A DNA stretch of 64,000 nucleotides from FEN-1297 sp021817845 (GCA_021817845.1 JAKAFW010000019.1:1-64000); one strand, 5' to 3'. Counted from the stretch's first letter, positions 36,085 through 45,807 are shown. Numbers and translations are program-made. The notes: generated by a model not told the origin, from the sequence alone.

Positions 36085-37252
36085 AAATAAAGTTTTACAT
36101 TCTGTCGCAGCACTTTTCGATACGCCTGATAAAATTATTAACGCAGCAAGAAAAGTTAAAGATGCCGGCTATACTATGTTTGATGTTAATACTTCTTACC
36201 CAGTGCATGGTATGGATAAAGCCATGGGGCTGGGTCAATCGAAGATTGGTTATGTAACTTTGTTTTTTGGTTTTGCTGGTGCTGTTTTTATTTTCCTCTT
36301 CATGGGCTGGTCGATGGCGATTAACTATCCGTACATTGTTGGGGGCAAACCATTCTTCCCTTATCAGGCTTTTATTCCAATCACTTTTGAAGTAACTGTC
36401 CTCTGCGGTTCAATTGCAACTGTAGTAGGAATGCTTGCTGTGTTTTTCAATCTTCCATTTCTTAGCCATCCTATTCATGACTCTAATTATATAAAAGAAG
36501 TTTCGGTAGATAAATTCGGTGTTGTAATAGAGGCTGAAGACCCACTGTTTGACAAAAATAAGGTAGTTGAATTTCTTAAGAACTTAGGGGCAGGTAAAAT
36601 TGAATTTATCTATGAACCCGAAAAACAAGCAATTAAAATTTTACAACCGAAGTTCATTGTGTTTCTTGCGGTTGTGGCAGCTTTAACTTCCTTCAGCACT
36701 TACTTTACCTTAAATAAGCTAATGTATATTGTTCCATTCAACTGGATGGACAATCAAAAAAAATCTAATCCCCAATCTGAGACTAATTTTTTCTATGATG
36801 GCTATGCTATGAGGACTCCCGTTGAAGGTACGGTTGCAAGAGGATTTATGCCTTATCCTTTCCATGAGCAAGCACTACCTTCAGAACCACTTGCTAACCC
36901 GACTTTGCCGACAAAACAAATCTTAAAAATCGGGCAGGAAAAGTTTTTAACATTTTGTAGCCCTTGCCACGGAAATTATGCCGAGGGAGTTAGCAGATTA
37001 ATGGGACAATTCCCTCCCGGTCCAACTTTGCATTCCGCAAAAATTATCGGTTATAGTGATGGTATGATCTACAATATTATAACAAACGGCCAGAATGCGA
37101 TGCCCTCATATGCTTATCAAATACCGCGTGAGCAGAGATGGGCTATAATTGATTACATCAGAGTTTTACAAAGAGCGCAAAATCCTAAGCCATCCGATTT
37201 TCAAGCTATAAAAGAGTTAAATAAGGAGTCTGGTAAAAATGTCGTCAACTGA
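36077..37252 (+). CDS. actD: ActD-ActE fusion: DUF3341 domain plus cytochrome c
   Basis: This 391-residue protein starts at ATG 36077 (GGAGG at 36064-36068), overlapping actC by 8 bases; an earlier in-frame ATG lies inside actC. Residues about 5-170 form the DUF3341/ActD domain with two membrane helices. A third helix lies at about 193-215. Residues about 280-391 are a monoheme cytochrome c with CSPCH at 294-298 and a likely methionine ligand in NAMPSYAY. In characterised complexes ActD and ActE are separate proteins, so this is a fusion in one uninterrupted frame. Confidence 0.9.
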   Translation: MNENKVLHSVAALFDTPDKIINAARKVKDAGYTMFDVNTSYPVHGMDKAMGLGQSKIGYVTLFFGFAGAVFIFLFMGWSMAINYPYIVGGKPFFPYQAFIPITFEVTVLCGSIATVVGMLAVFFNLPFLSHPIHDSNYIKEVSVDKFGVVIEAEDPLFDKNKVVEFLKNLGAGKIEFIYEPEKQAIKILQPKFIVFLAVVAALTSFSTYFTLNKLMYIVPFNWMDNQKKSNPQSETNFFYDGYAMRTPVEGTVARGFMPYPFHEQALPSEPLANPTLPTKQILKIGQEKFLTFCSPCHGNYAEGVSRLMGQFPPGPTLHSAKIIGYSDGMIYNIITNGQNAMPSYAYQIPREQRWAIIDYIRVLQRAQNPKPSDFQAIKELNKESGKNVVN

Positions 37253-38429
37253 AATTGGTTACATAAGAAAAGAATTGCCGGAAAAAATAAAAACAATCGG
37301 ATTGACTCTCTTTGTGGTTGGAACCGCCTTGGGTATCATCGGATTTTTAATTGACCCGCAACGTGCCTCATTAAGTTATCTGGTAACGTTTATGTTTTTA
37401 GTAAGCATTGGTGTTGGCTCTCTATTTTTAGTTGCATTGGAATATGCTGTTGGCGCCGACTGGAGCACCCCTTTTCGCCGTATAAGTGAATTTTTAGCAG
37501 CCGTAATTCCGTTTCTAATTATCCTGGTCATTCCACTCCTGTTTAACCTAAAATATATATTCCCGTGGACACATAAAAGCATAGTGGATAGTTCCGTAAT
37601 GTTGAGAGGAAAAACTCCTTATCTCAATGTCCCTTTCTTTATTATAAGATCTATCGGAATCTTTTTAGTCTGGTGGGTTTTCTACTACTTCATAATCAGA
37701 AATTCAAGAAAACAAGATACTACTAAAGATCAGTATCTGACAAAGAAGAATATAAATATATCTTCAGGATTTATCCCGGTGTTTGGGCTTTCAATATCCG
37801 CGATTGCCTTTGACTGGATGATGAGTTTGGAGCCGAATTGGTTTTCAACAATTTTTGGAGTTTATTATTTCTCCGGCACAGTTTGGTGTGCATTAGCTGC
37901 TCTAACGCTAATCGTTATTTTGCTAAATGAGCACGGATATCTTCATTCAAAAATTAAATCCGAACATTACTACACGCTGGGACTTCTGATGTTCGCCTTC
38001 ACGGTTTTCTGGGCTTACATTGCTTTCTCACAATATCTTCTAATCTGGTATGCCGATCTTCCGGATGAAACAATCTGGTTTATGCATAGGTGGGTTGGCG
38101 GTTGGAAGGTCGTTTCGTTGGCAATTGTGTTTACGCATTTTATTTTTCCTTTCTTCTACCTTTTATCTTACAATGTCAAAATGCAAGCAAAAAAATTAAA
38201 GTTTATAGCAATCTGGATTTTATGTGCACACTTTCTTGATCTTTACTGGTTGGTGATGCCTGGAATGTCCACTAACGGCTATCAATATTCCTTTAGCTGG
38301 ATGGATTTAGTTTTCCCGGTAGCTGCGGTCGGTTTAATAATTTTAATCTTCAAATCTTTAAGCCATAAGTATAATCTTCTGCCAATTGGAGATCCTAAAC
38401 TTCAGAGAGGTTTAGATTTTCATTTATAG
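37239..38429 (+). CDS. actF: Alternative complex III membrane subunit ActF
   Basis: This 396-residue polytopic membrane protein has about ten predicted helices and is NrfD-related like ActC. Family-like segments include LVALEYAVGADWSTPFRRI (about 66-84), SISAIAFDWMMSLEPNWFST and WYADLPDETIWFMHRW. It overlaps the preceding gene by 14 bases. ActF completes the membrane part of the quinol-oxidising complex. No separate ActE or ActG gene is seen, although the cytochrome c that follows could take one of those places. Confidence 0.92.
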   Translation: MSSTEIGYIRKELPEKIKTIGLTLFVVGTALGIIGFLIDPQRASLSYLVTFMFLVSIGVGSLFLVALEYAVGADWSTPFRRISEFLAAVIPFLIILVIPLLFNLKYIFPWTHKSIVDSSVMLRGKTPYLNVPFFIIRSIGIFLVWWVFYYFIIRNSRKQDTTKDQYLTKKNINISSGFIPVFGLSISAIAFDWMMSLEPNWFSTIFGVYYFSGTVWCALAALTLIVILLNEHGYLHSKIKSEHYYTLGLLMFAFTVFWAYIAFSQYLLIWYADLPDETIWFMHRWVGGWKVVSLAIVFTHFIFPFFYLLSYNVKMQAKKLKFIAIWILCAHFLDLYWLVMPGMSTNGYQYSFSWMDLVFPVAAVGLIILIFKSLSHKYNLLPIGDPKLQRGLDFHL

Positions 38430-38453
38430 GATGAAAAGATCAAAAGGAAATTT

Positions 38454-39380
38454 ATGAATAACATCGAAAAAATAATCCAAACAATAAAAGCAGATATGAA
38501 GAAAAATCCATCAAAATTATTTGGGTTGCTGTATCCTTATATTCTGCTAATCGGGTTGGGAGTTGGGGTATTCTATCTTTATAAAATAAATAAAGTAGAA
38601 GAATTTACAATTCCTCCTGCTGTACCTGTTTCAGCTCAAGCTGATGATTTGCCTTTGATTATGCCGAGCGAATCTGTAAGCAGTGATATTAGTTCTTTAA
38701 CCACTCCCACAGATGACTTAATCAATAAAGGGAAAACTATTTTTACTGCATCGTGCGTTGCTTGTCACGGTGCGGACGGTAAAGGCGATGGAGTTGCGGC
38801 TGTTGCATTAACACCTAAGCCAAGAAATTTTACAAGTAAAGAGGGTTGGATAAACAGTCCAAAGCTCTCCGGAATTTATAAAACTTTATCCGAAGGAATA
38901 CCCGGAAGCGCTATGGTTGCGTTTGATAACTTGTCTCCTGCGGATAAATTTGCTTTAGCTCATTATATCAGAAAGGCTTTTGTTCCAGATCCGCCTCAAG
39001 ATACTCCGGATGAAATAACAGCAATGGTTCAGACCTACCATTTGGGTGAAAAACAAAAAGATCCGGGGCAAATTCCGGTTAAAGATGCTATGCAATTGGT
39101 GATAAATGATAATCAGTCACGTTATCAAAATATTTTGTCTGCTCTGAATAATATCTCCAAAGACTCTCAGCCGGGTGCACAAATTTTTAGCCGTGTTACA
39201 AATAATAAAATAGAAGCTCTTACAACTTTAAGCAGCTCAGACGATTGGCATAAAAGCGAACAGTCTTTTATCGATATAATCGTCAACAACATTAACCAGG
39301 ATGGCTTTAATGGAAATGTTTATGACATGACAAAAGCCGATTGGAATACTTTTTATTCATATATGAATAAAAAGTTTTAA
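38454..39380 (+). CDS. Membrane-anchored monoheme cytochrome c
   Basis: This 308-residue protein has one membrane segment (about 22-43) and a class I cytochrome c domain with heme motif CVACHGADGKGDG (C101-H105). A possible methionine ligand is in GSAMVAF. The C-terminal ~130 residues lack motifs. Lying between actF and the oxidase genes, it is probably the carrier linking the Act complex to the oxidase, or an ActE-like extra subunit. The role is inferred from position. Confidence 0.8.
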   Translation: MNNIEKIIQTIKADMKKNPSKLFGLLYPYILLIGLGVGVFYLYKINKVEEFTIPPAVPVSAQADDLPLIMPSESVSSDISSLTTPTDDLINKGKTIFTASCVACHGADGKGDGVAAVALTPKPRNFTSKEGWINSPKLSGIYKTLSEGIPGSAMVAFDNLSPADKFALAHYIRKAFVPDPPQDTPDEITAMVQTYHLGEKQKDPGQIPVKDAMQLVINDNQSRYQNILSALNNISKDSQPGAQIFSRVTNNKIEALTTLSSSDDWHKSEQSFIDIIVNNINQDGFNGNVYDMTKADWNTFYSYMNKKF

Positions 39381-39391
39381 TTGAGCAGTAA

Positions 39392-40213
39392 ATGAAAAAA
39401 ATCATAATTGCAATAATCATTTCCTTTTCCTTTACAGGCATTACTAAATTATTTGCCGGTAGCGTAAATGAAAAGGTAGGGATTGTAAAGAATCTTGGTA
39501 AAACTATTCCTCTGAATCTAAATTTTTATGATTCGGATGGGAAGGAAGTTTTATTGAAGGATTTAGTTAATAAGCCGACTGTTATTGATTTTGCATATTA
39601 TAAATGTACTGGAATTTGCACACCATTGATGACTGAGGTGGCGACTGCCGTTGGAAAAACTGATTTGGAACCAGGTAAAGATTATAACTTGCTGACTATA
39701 AGCATCAACCCGCAAGAAACTTCTTTTGATGCTGCAAATAAAAAATTTCAGATTATGGATTTGATAGGGAAGAAAATCCCTTCTTCTTCATGGCGTTTTT
39801 TAACAGGCGATAGTCTTTCTATAAAAACTTTAACTGATGCCGCCGGATTTCATTTCGAAAGAGAAGGAAATACCTTTCTCCATACCGGTGTCATTATTTT
39901 TGTCTCCCCATCAGGAAAAATTTGCAGGTACCTTGAACCAGGATATGATGAACAGGGTAATTTTAGAATTCTTCCGCTCGATTTTAAGATGGCAATTATG
40001 GATGCTGCCAGAGGTCGTGCTGTGCCGGTAGTAGACGAAGTTCTAAGATTCTGTTTTAGCCTCCAACCAAAGAACAAATTTCTTGTAATTACGTTGTTTA
40101 TTTTGATCGGTATTTTCATGATTATGTTGGTAGGTGCTTTCGTGATTTTTGTACTTCTGAAACCTAAAAAGAATCCTATTGTTAACGTTAGAAATAAAGT
40201 AGTTCATAATTAA
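39392..40213 (+). CDS. SCO1/SenC copper chaperone with C-terminal anchor
   Basis: This 273-residue thioredoxin-fold protein has a signal peptide (about 1-22). The copper ligands are C72 and C76 in YYKCTGICTPLM and H164 in FLHTGVII. A C-terminal membrane helix (about 229-252, VITLFILIGIFMIMLVGAFV) is unusual, as SCO proteins more often carry the anchor at the N terminus. It should deliver copper to the CuA site of subunit II. Its place directly before oxidase subunit I fits that job. Confidence 0.9.
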   Translation: MKKIIIAIIISFSFTGITKLFAGSVNEKVGIVKNLGKTIPLNLNFYDSDGKEVLLKDLVNKPTVIDFAYYKCTGICTPLMTEVATAVGKTDLEPGKDYNLLTISINPQETSFDAANKKFQIMDLIGKKIPSSSWRFLTGDSLSIKTLTDAAGFHFEREGNTFLHTGVIIFVSPSGKICRYLEPGYDEQGNFRILPLDFKMAIMDAARGRAVPVVDEVLRFCFSLQPKNKFLVITLFILIGIFMIMLVGAFVIFVLLKPKKNPIVNVRNKVVHN

Positions 40214-40258
40214 AGTTTAATAATCATTAAGATATAGCTATTTAATAAGGAAGAATTT

Positions 40259-41923
40259 ATGTCAAACAGTTCTATTGCATTGGATGGTAACGGTAAATTG
40301 CCGAGCTATCTTATTGACCAAGGAAAGCATAAAGGCATATTAGCCTGGCTGCTTTCTACTGATCATAAAAGAATTGCGATTCTTTATATGATCGGGGTCT
40401 TAAGTTTTTTCGCTGTTGGTGTATCTCTTGGTTTTTTAATACGTCTTGAACTTCTAACGCCCGAAGGGACAATCGTCAGCGCTCAAGCATATAACGAATT
40501 ATTTACGCTTCATGGCGTGATAATGATTTTTATTGTGGTTATTCCCGCAATTCCCGGAATATTTGGAAACTTCTTTTTGCCCATTATGATTGGGGCCAAA
40601 GATGTCGCTTTCCCAAGGTTAAACTTATTATCCTGGTATTTATATATTATCGGGGGGACAATGATCCTTCTCTCTATGGTATTGCCAGGAGGAGCTGCGG
40701 ATACAGGTTGGACGTTTTATATTCCGTATAGCGTTAGAACTGGTACAAACATGGTATTTACTTTATCCGCTGTTTTCATCTTGGGTTTCTCTTCAATATT
40801 GACGGGCATGAATTTTCTGACAACTATTCACCGTATGCGCGCACCCGGTATGGGCTGGTTCAAAATGCCGCTTTTTGCTTGGTCTCTTTATGCTACAGGA
40901 TGGATACAACTTTTAGCAACCCCTATTGTGGGAATTACTTTGCTGCTTGTAATCATTGAAAGGGTTTTTGGTGTCGGTCTTTTCGATCCGACTCTCGGCG
41001 GTGATCCAATGTTATTCCAGCACATGTTTTGGATGTATTCGCACCCTGCAGTTTATATAATAATTGTACCTGCGATGGGTGTCATTTCAGAGATAATCCC
41101 GGTCTTTGCTCATCGAACAATTTTTGGCTATAAATTCATTGCCTACTCAAGCATTGCTATTGCTGTTTTCGGATCGATGGTTTGGGCTCACCATATGTTC
41201 GCAGTCGGTTTAAGTAATAATGCAGAGTTTATTTTTTCTTTACTAACTTTTCTTGTCGCTATTCCAAGTGCAATAAAAGTTTTTAACTGGACTGCCACTT
41301 TGTACAAAGGTTCAATTGAACTTGAAGCTCCGATGCTTTATGCACTCGCTTTTATATTCTTATTCTCTATCGGAGGGCTTACCGGCATCATACAGGGCGC
41401 TCTAAATGTAGATATTTATTTAACCGACACTTATTTTATTGTCGGGCATATTCATTATGTGATTTTTGGCGGGACAGGCATGGCTCTGTTCGCAGCACTC
41501 CATTATTGGCTTCCCAAAATGTTTGGGCGAATGTACAATAAGAAAGTTGCAAAAGTTGCATTTTGGCACATCTTTGTAGGATTTAATATTCTTTATTTCC
41601 CGTTTCTTATAATGGGCTGGTTAGGTATGCCGAGAAGATCTTACCATTACTTGCCGAGATTCCAAATTTACCATGTGATATCGACTGTTGGCTCCTGGGT
41701 ATTAGTCGCCGGTTTATTAATAATGTTTATCAATCTTCTCCGGTCACTCCGTTACGGTAAAATTATTACTGAAAATAATATTTGGGGAGGGGAATCATTG
41801 GAATGGAAAGTTCAAACTCCACCTATTGCAGAAAATTTTGAGGAGATCCCGGTTGTTACTGCAGCTCCTTACGAATACAAAGAAAATGATGAACCTGTTT
41901 TAGAAAAGGAGGAAATAATTTGA
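40259..41923 (+). CDS. coxA: Cytochrome c oxidase subunit I (A2-type heme-copper oxidase)
   Basis: This 554-residue protein has 12 predicted helices. Heme and copper ligands are visible: H85 (FTLHGVIMIF), H262 (YSHPAVY), H311-H312 (AHHMF) and the GHIHYVIFGG pair near 401-403. The usual D-channel glutamate in HPEVY is alanine (A264), giving the YSHPxV signature of A2-type oxidases, where nearby Tyr and Ser take over proton transfer. It reduces oxygen and pumps protons. It ends in a 4-base overlap with subunit III, whose start is TTG. Confidence 0.96.
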   Translation: MSNSSIALDGNGKLPSYLIDQGKHKGILAWLLSTDHKRIAILYMIGVLSFFAVGVSLGFLIRLELLTPEGTIVSAQAYNELFTLHGVIMIFIVVIPAIPGIFGNFFLPIMIGAKDVAFPRLNLLSWYLYIIGGTMILLSMVLPGGAADTGWTFYIPYSVRTGTNMVFTLSAVFILGFSSILTGMNFLTTIHRMRAPGMGWFKMPLFAWSLYATGWIQLLATPIVGITLLLVIIERVFGVGLFDPTLGGDPMLFQHMFWMYSHPAVYIIIVPAMGVISEIIPVFAHRTIFGYKFIAYSSIAIAVFGSMVWAHHMFAVGLSNNAEFIFSLLTFLVAIPSAIKVFNWTATLYKGSIELEAPMLYALAFIFLFSIGGLTGIIQGALNVDIYLTDTYFIVGHIHYVIFGGTGMALFAALHYWLPKMFGRMYNKKVAKVAFWHIFVGFNILYFPFLIMGWLGMPRRSYHYLPRFQIYHVISTVGSWVLVAGLLIMFINLLRSLRYGKIITENNIWGGESLEWKVQTPPIAENFEEIPVVTAAPYEYKENDEPVLEKEEII

Positions 41924-42540
41924 GCACTGAAAACCAAGCTGTTGTTCATGTCCATAGGGATGATGTAGGAGCGAGAATGGGTATGTGGCTCTTTCTCCTC
42001 TCAGAGTTTTTACTTTTCGGCGGTTTATTTTTGATGTATTCGGTCTATAGATATAATCACCAGCATGATTTTCATGTTGCCGCCGAAGGGATGAATATTT
42101 TTCTCGGCACTGCGAACACTCTTATCCTTTTGACGAGCAGCCTAACTATGGCATTGGCTATTGCCGCAATGCAAAAAGGGAATAAAATTCTTTCCCTCAC
42201 ACTACAAATAATAACTTTCTTATTTGGAGTTGCGTTCCTCGTTAATAAGTTTTTTGAATGGAGAGCAGAATTTAGAGCAGGGAATTATCCCGGCTCTCCT
42301 ATACTTACCGCAAAACCGTCAGGGCAAATTCTTTATTACGGTCTGTATTACACGATGGTTGGTTTGCATGGTGTACACGTTATTGTTGGTATGACTATTA
42401 TAGCTTTTATGATTCGCTTTACAATTAAAGGTATTATTAACAAAGACAATTATGTTAAGCTGGAAAACGCCGGTTTATATTGGCACCTTGTTGATATAAT
42501 TTGGATTTTTCTATTTCCGCTTTTCTATCTTATCACTTGA
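41920..42540 (+). CDS. coxC: Cytochrome c oxidase subunit III
   Basis: This 206-residue protein has five predicted membrane helices. Family segments are GMWLFLLSEFLLFGGLF (about 21-37), YYTMVGLHGVHVIVGM and the terminal YWHLVDIIWIFLFPLFYL. Translation starts at TTG (41920), inside the coxA stop codon, with AAGGAGG about 8 bases before. The short five-helix form is typical of A2-type and quinol-oxidase-like complexes. Confidence 0.95.
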   Translation: MSTENQAVVHVHRDDVGARMGMWLFLLSEFLLFGGLFLMYSVYRYNHQHDFHVAAEGMNIFLGTANTLILLTSSLTMALAIAAMQKGNKILSLTLQIITFLFGVAFLVNKFFEWRAEFRAGNYPGSPILTAKPSGQILYYGLYYTMVGLHGVHVIVGMTIIAFMIRFTIKGIINKDNYVKLENAGLYWHLVDIIWIFLFPLFYLIT

Positions 42541-42551
42541 GGTAATTATAT

Positions 42552-42845
42552 ATGGAAGAAAATAAAACTCTTACAAAACATTCTCCCGGATACGGAATTT
42601 ATATATTAGTTTGGTTGGCATTAGTTACATTGACCGCTCTTACTGCAGCCGTTGCCGGAATAAGTTTTGGTAAGTTTAGTATTGTAGTTGCCCTTATTAT
42701 TGCAATGGTAAAATCTTATCTAGTATTGTCTGAATTCATGCATCTAAAATTCGAGATGAAGGCATTCAGAGTTTTTGTCGTTGTTGCAATTCTCTTCTTT
42801 TTGTTGTTAATCGTGCTTTTATTTCAGAATTATTCTTACTATTAA
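42552..42845 (+). CDS. coxD: Cytochrome c oxidase subunit IV (prokaryotic type)
   Basis: This 97-residue protein has three predicted membrane helices, matching the prokaryotic COX4 family. GIYILVWLALVTLTALTAAV forms helix 1 and MVKSYLVLSEFMHLKFEM marks the helix 2-3 loop. It is a non-catalytic subunit that probably stabilises the complex. It lies 11 bases after subunit III and 9 bases before subunit II. Confidence 0.9.
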   Translation: MEENKTLTKHSPGYGIYILVWLALVTLTALTAAVAGISFGKFSIVVALIIAMVKSYLVLSEFMHLKFEMKAFRVFVVVAILFFLLLIVLLFQNYSYY

Positions 42846-42854
42846 GGTGAAAAA

Positions 42855-43499
42855 ATGTTTGCAGATGCTTCAAATTTTGTTCAATCTGTCGATAATACTT
42901 TTATATTCATAGTAGCGGTTTGTGTTTTCTTCCTTGTTTTAATTACGACCTTAATGATAGTCTTTGTGATTAAATACAATAGAAAGAAAAACAAAAAAGC
43001 TGTAAACATTCATGGAAGTGTTCCGCTTGAAATTATCTGGACTGTTATACCTACACTTTTAGTTTTGGTAATGTTTTATTTTGGGTGGGAAGGTTATGTA
43101 AAAATGCAGGATGCTCCGCCTAATTCGATGATTATAAAAGTTACGGCTCAAATGTGGAGCTGGAAATTTGAATACCCAAACGGAGTTAAATCGGATACTC
43201 TTTATGTGCCTCTAAATCAACCGGTGAAGGTATTGTTACATTCGATGGATGTTGATCATTCTTTCTATGTACCTGCTTTTAGGATTAAGAAAGATGTTAT
43301 TCCAAATTATAATAACACCGCATGGTTTAAACCGGAGCAGTTAGGTAAGTTTGATATAATGTGTGCTGTATATTGCGGGCTGCGTCATTCTTATATGTAT
43401 AGTGCTGTTGTCGTTATGAAACAAAAGGATTTTAATAAATGGTTAGCCAAACAAGAAGAAGGAAAGTCAGACGTAGATACAACTTCGAGCAAGATGTAA
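42855..43499 (+). CDS. coxB: Cytochrome c oxidase subunit II (CuA)
   Basis: This 214-residue protein has two membrane helices (about 15-40 and 58-78) and a periplasmic cupredoxin domain. CuA ligands are H135, C170, C174, H178 and M181 (CAVYCGLRHSYM). The residue between the cysteines that is usually Glu is Val172, but its ligand is a backbone carbonyl so the site should still form. The aromatic electron-entry motif WSWKFEY (101-107) is present. Unlike many operons, subunit II follows subunits I, III and IV. The C terminus has no fused heme domain. Confidence 0.95.
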   Translation: MFADASNFVQSVDNTFIFIVAVCVFFLVLITTLMIVFVIKYNRKKNKKAVNIHGSVPLEIIWTVIPTLLVLVMFYFGWEGYVKMQDAPPNSMIIKVTAQMWSWKFEYPNGVKSDTLYVPLNQPVKVLLHSMDVDHSFYVPAFRIKKDVIPNYNNTAWFKPEQLGKFDIMCAVYCGLRHSYMYSAVVVMKQKDFNKWLAKQEEGKSDVDTTSSKM

Positions 43500-43500
43500 C

Positions 43501-44415
43501 ATGTTAGCACTAACCTTGAAAAATATTGAAGGAAAATCTTTTTCAGCTTTGATTAAAAATAAAATAAATATTGTTATTGAGCTTTCTAAGTTGCGGATTA
43601 CTACTTTTGTAACTCTTACAACCGTATTCGGTTTTATTTGTGCCGCCGGGAAAATGACAAGTTCCATAATCGCTCCTGTTATTGGCGTTCTGTTGCTGTC
43701 ATCAGGCTCGGCAGTGGTCAATCATTTCCAGGAAAGAGATACGGATGCGCTAATGGATAGAACGAAGAATCGCCCTATCCCGTCGGGAAGAATATCTGCG
43801 GCAAGTGCTTTATTGATTTCATTAATTCTAATAATTTCTGGCTCGGTGGTTTTATTTTTTGAGGTTGGCACAATAGCCTTTTTATTAGGGCTGTTAAATT
43901 TGTTTTGGTATAACGGCGTTTATACTCCGTTGAAAAGAGTATATGCCTTAGCAATAATCCCGGGGTCATTAGTTGGCGCCATCCCTCCTATGATCGGTTG
44001 GGTTGCCGGCGGTGGACATTTATTGGATTGGCAAATTATTATATTATCTTTCTTCTTCTTTATCTGGCAGATTCCCCACTTCTGGCTTTTACTTTTAGTG
44101 TTTGGTACAGACTATGAGCAAGCGGGATTTCCGACTCTCACAAAGATATTCAATCACTATCAGCTTGCAAAAATTACTTTTATATGGATACTGGCGACTG
44201 CTGTAACAAGCTTTCTTATCCCATTTTTTGGAATAGTTAAAAGTCCCGTAATTCAATTTACTTTACTACTTCCGGGATTATGGCTTGCAGTTAATTCATT
44301 CAAGCTGCTTAACGAAACTAAAGGTAGGTACTTGTTCCGTTCAGCATTTATGAATATAAATATATTTGCCGTCGTAGTCGTAATTATTTTATCATTTGAC
44401 AAACTTTTTATTTAA
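43501..44415 (+). CDS. ctaB: Protoheme IX farnesyltransferase (heme O synthase)
   Basis: This 304-residue membrane prenyltransferase has about nine helices and converts heme B to heme O for the oxidase. The substrate motif NHFQERDTDALMDRTKNRP (about 81-99) contains the Asp-rich NxxxDxxxD pattern. YNGVYTPLKR and the second loop YEQAGFPTLTK are also conserved. It starts one base after the coxB stop and is clearly part of the oxidase operon. No heme A synthase is adjacent. Confidence 0.94.
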   Translation: MLALTLKNIEGKSFSALIKNKINIVIELSKLRITTFVTLTTVFGFICAAGKMTSSIIAPVIGVLLLSSGSAVVNHFQERDTDALMDRTKNRPIPSGRISAASALLISLILIISGSVVLFFEVGTIAFLLGLLNLFWYNGVYTPLKRVYALAIIPGSLVGAIPPMIGWVAGGGHLLDWQIIILSFFFFIWQIPHFWLLLLVFGTDYEQAGFPTLTKIFNHYQLAKITFIWILATAVTSFLIPFFGIVKSPVIQFTLLLPGLWLAVNSFKLLNETKGRYLFRSAFMNINIFAVVVVIILSFDKLFI

Positions 44416-44435
44416 TGAAATTAGTGAGAACTTAA

Positions 44436-45779
44436 ATGAATTTTCTTGATAAGTTAATTATTCCTCTTTCACCCAAGCACATTATGCTGCTTCATTATTT
44501 ATTAATGCTAACTTTTTCTTTATTCATTCTTTATATCAGCATTTTATTAAGCGGAACGTTTTTTTCATTATATTTTAAGAATAAAGGAGTGAAAGAAAAC
44601 AATCTTAATAAAATTCGGTTTTCTAAAGATATAATGGAAGTTGTTACAATTAATAAAAGTATGGGAATAATCTTAGGAGTATTAACTCTTTTAACCTCGA
44701 TTTTAATTTTTGTCCAATTATTAAGTTTAGGGCAAGCTTCTGCGATTTCTTATCTCTTCACTTCTCTTTTACTTTTGATAATAGGATTGGTTTTAGTATA
44801 CACTTATTTATATTCACTCAAGTTTACGGAAGTATTTGATGCAATTAAAGGTTTCCGGTCGGAAGACAAATCAATTGAAGATGAAATTTCTGAATTACAT
44901 TCCGGGAGCCGTCATTTAAGCTCAAGCTCAGGTAAATTTGGTTTTATTTTCCTTTTTATATCCGTATGGTTTTTTATTGCAGGCTCAACCCTTCCGGTTT
45001 ACCCCGACACATTTAGTGCAGGTAATATCCTTTCTGTGCTTTTATCATGGTTAGTTATTTCACGGTTTATTCAAATCATCTTTATCTCCGGAGCTTTTAC
45101 CGGTGCCACACTTCTTTTTGCTTTTTTCTATTGGGATGGTGGTAGAAAATTTATTTCTGAAGAATATAAAAATCTCGTGAGAAGTTTTAGTATCCGGTTA
45201 ACATTTACATCAATAATAATTTTGCCTGTTTTTTTATTGATTAATTTAGTGACTTTGCCGAACAATTCTTTATCAGGTGCCGTATTCTTCTATTCAAGCG
45301 CTGCTTTGGTATTGATATTCCTAGCTTATCATTATTTATATGTTATGATAAGAAATCAGGAAATTAAATATGCATTACACGTTTTCATTACTGTGATTAT
45401 TGTAATAATTACTTTAGTTATAAAAGATCAACTGGCATTGATTAATGCAAATGAAATTCAGACAGTTGAGATGGGCGCTAAATATACCAAGTTGATGCAG
45501 CAACTAACCGGTGAAAGCAATGCTCCTAAGATTAGCGGCGAGGATATTTATAAAAATATCTGCTCATCGTGCCATAGCTTTGATCATAAAGTAGTTGGTC
45601 CACCCTACAAACAAACTCTTCCAAAATATAAAGGAAATGTAGACAAGCTTGTTGCTTTTATTTTGCATCCTACGCAAAATAATCCGGGGTATCCGCCAAT
45701 GCCTAATCCCGGATTAAAACCAGATGAGGCAAGAGCTGTTGCTACTTATATTCTTAGTGAAGTTAAAAAGTACGAATAA
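44436..45779 (+). CDS. Polytopic membrane protein with C-terminal cytochrome c domain
   Basis: This 447-residue protein has about nine predicted membrane helices (residues about 15-345) followed by a monoheme cytochrome c with CSSCH at about 374-378 and a likely methionine ligand in PPMPNPGL. I do not recognise the membrane part. It is the last gene of the respiratory operon and is followed by a terminator, so it may be an extra electron-transfer subunit or an assembly factor. Function beyond heme binding is not shown. Confidence 0.75.
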   Translation: MNFLDKLIIPLSPKHIMLLHYLLMLTFSLFILYISILLSGTFFSLYFKNKGVKENNLNKIRFSKDIMEVVTINKSMGIILGVLTLLTSILIFVQLLSLGQASAISYLFTSLLLLIIGLVLVYTYLYSLKFTEVFDAIKGFRSEDKSIEDEISELHSGSRHLSSSSGKFGFIFLFISVWFFIAGSTLPVYPDTFSAGNILSVLLSWLVISRFIQIIFISGAFTGATLLFAFFYWDGGRKFISEEYKNLVRSFSIRLTFTSIIILPVFLLINLVTLPNNSLSGAVFFYSSAALVLIFLAYHYLYVMIRNQEIKYALHVFITVIIVIITLVIKDQLALINANEIQTVEMGAKYTKLMQQLTGESNAPKISGEDIYKNICSSCHSFDHKVVGPPYKQTLPKYKGNVDKLVAFILHPTQNNPGYPPMPNPGLKPDEARAVATYILSEVKKYE

Positions 45780-45807
45780 AATTAATAGATTTTGATAAGA
45801 TATAAAG

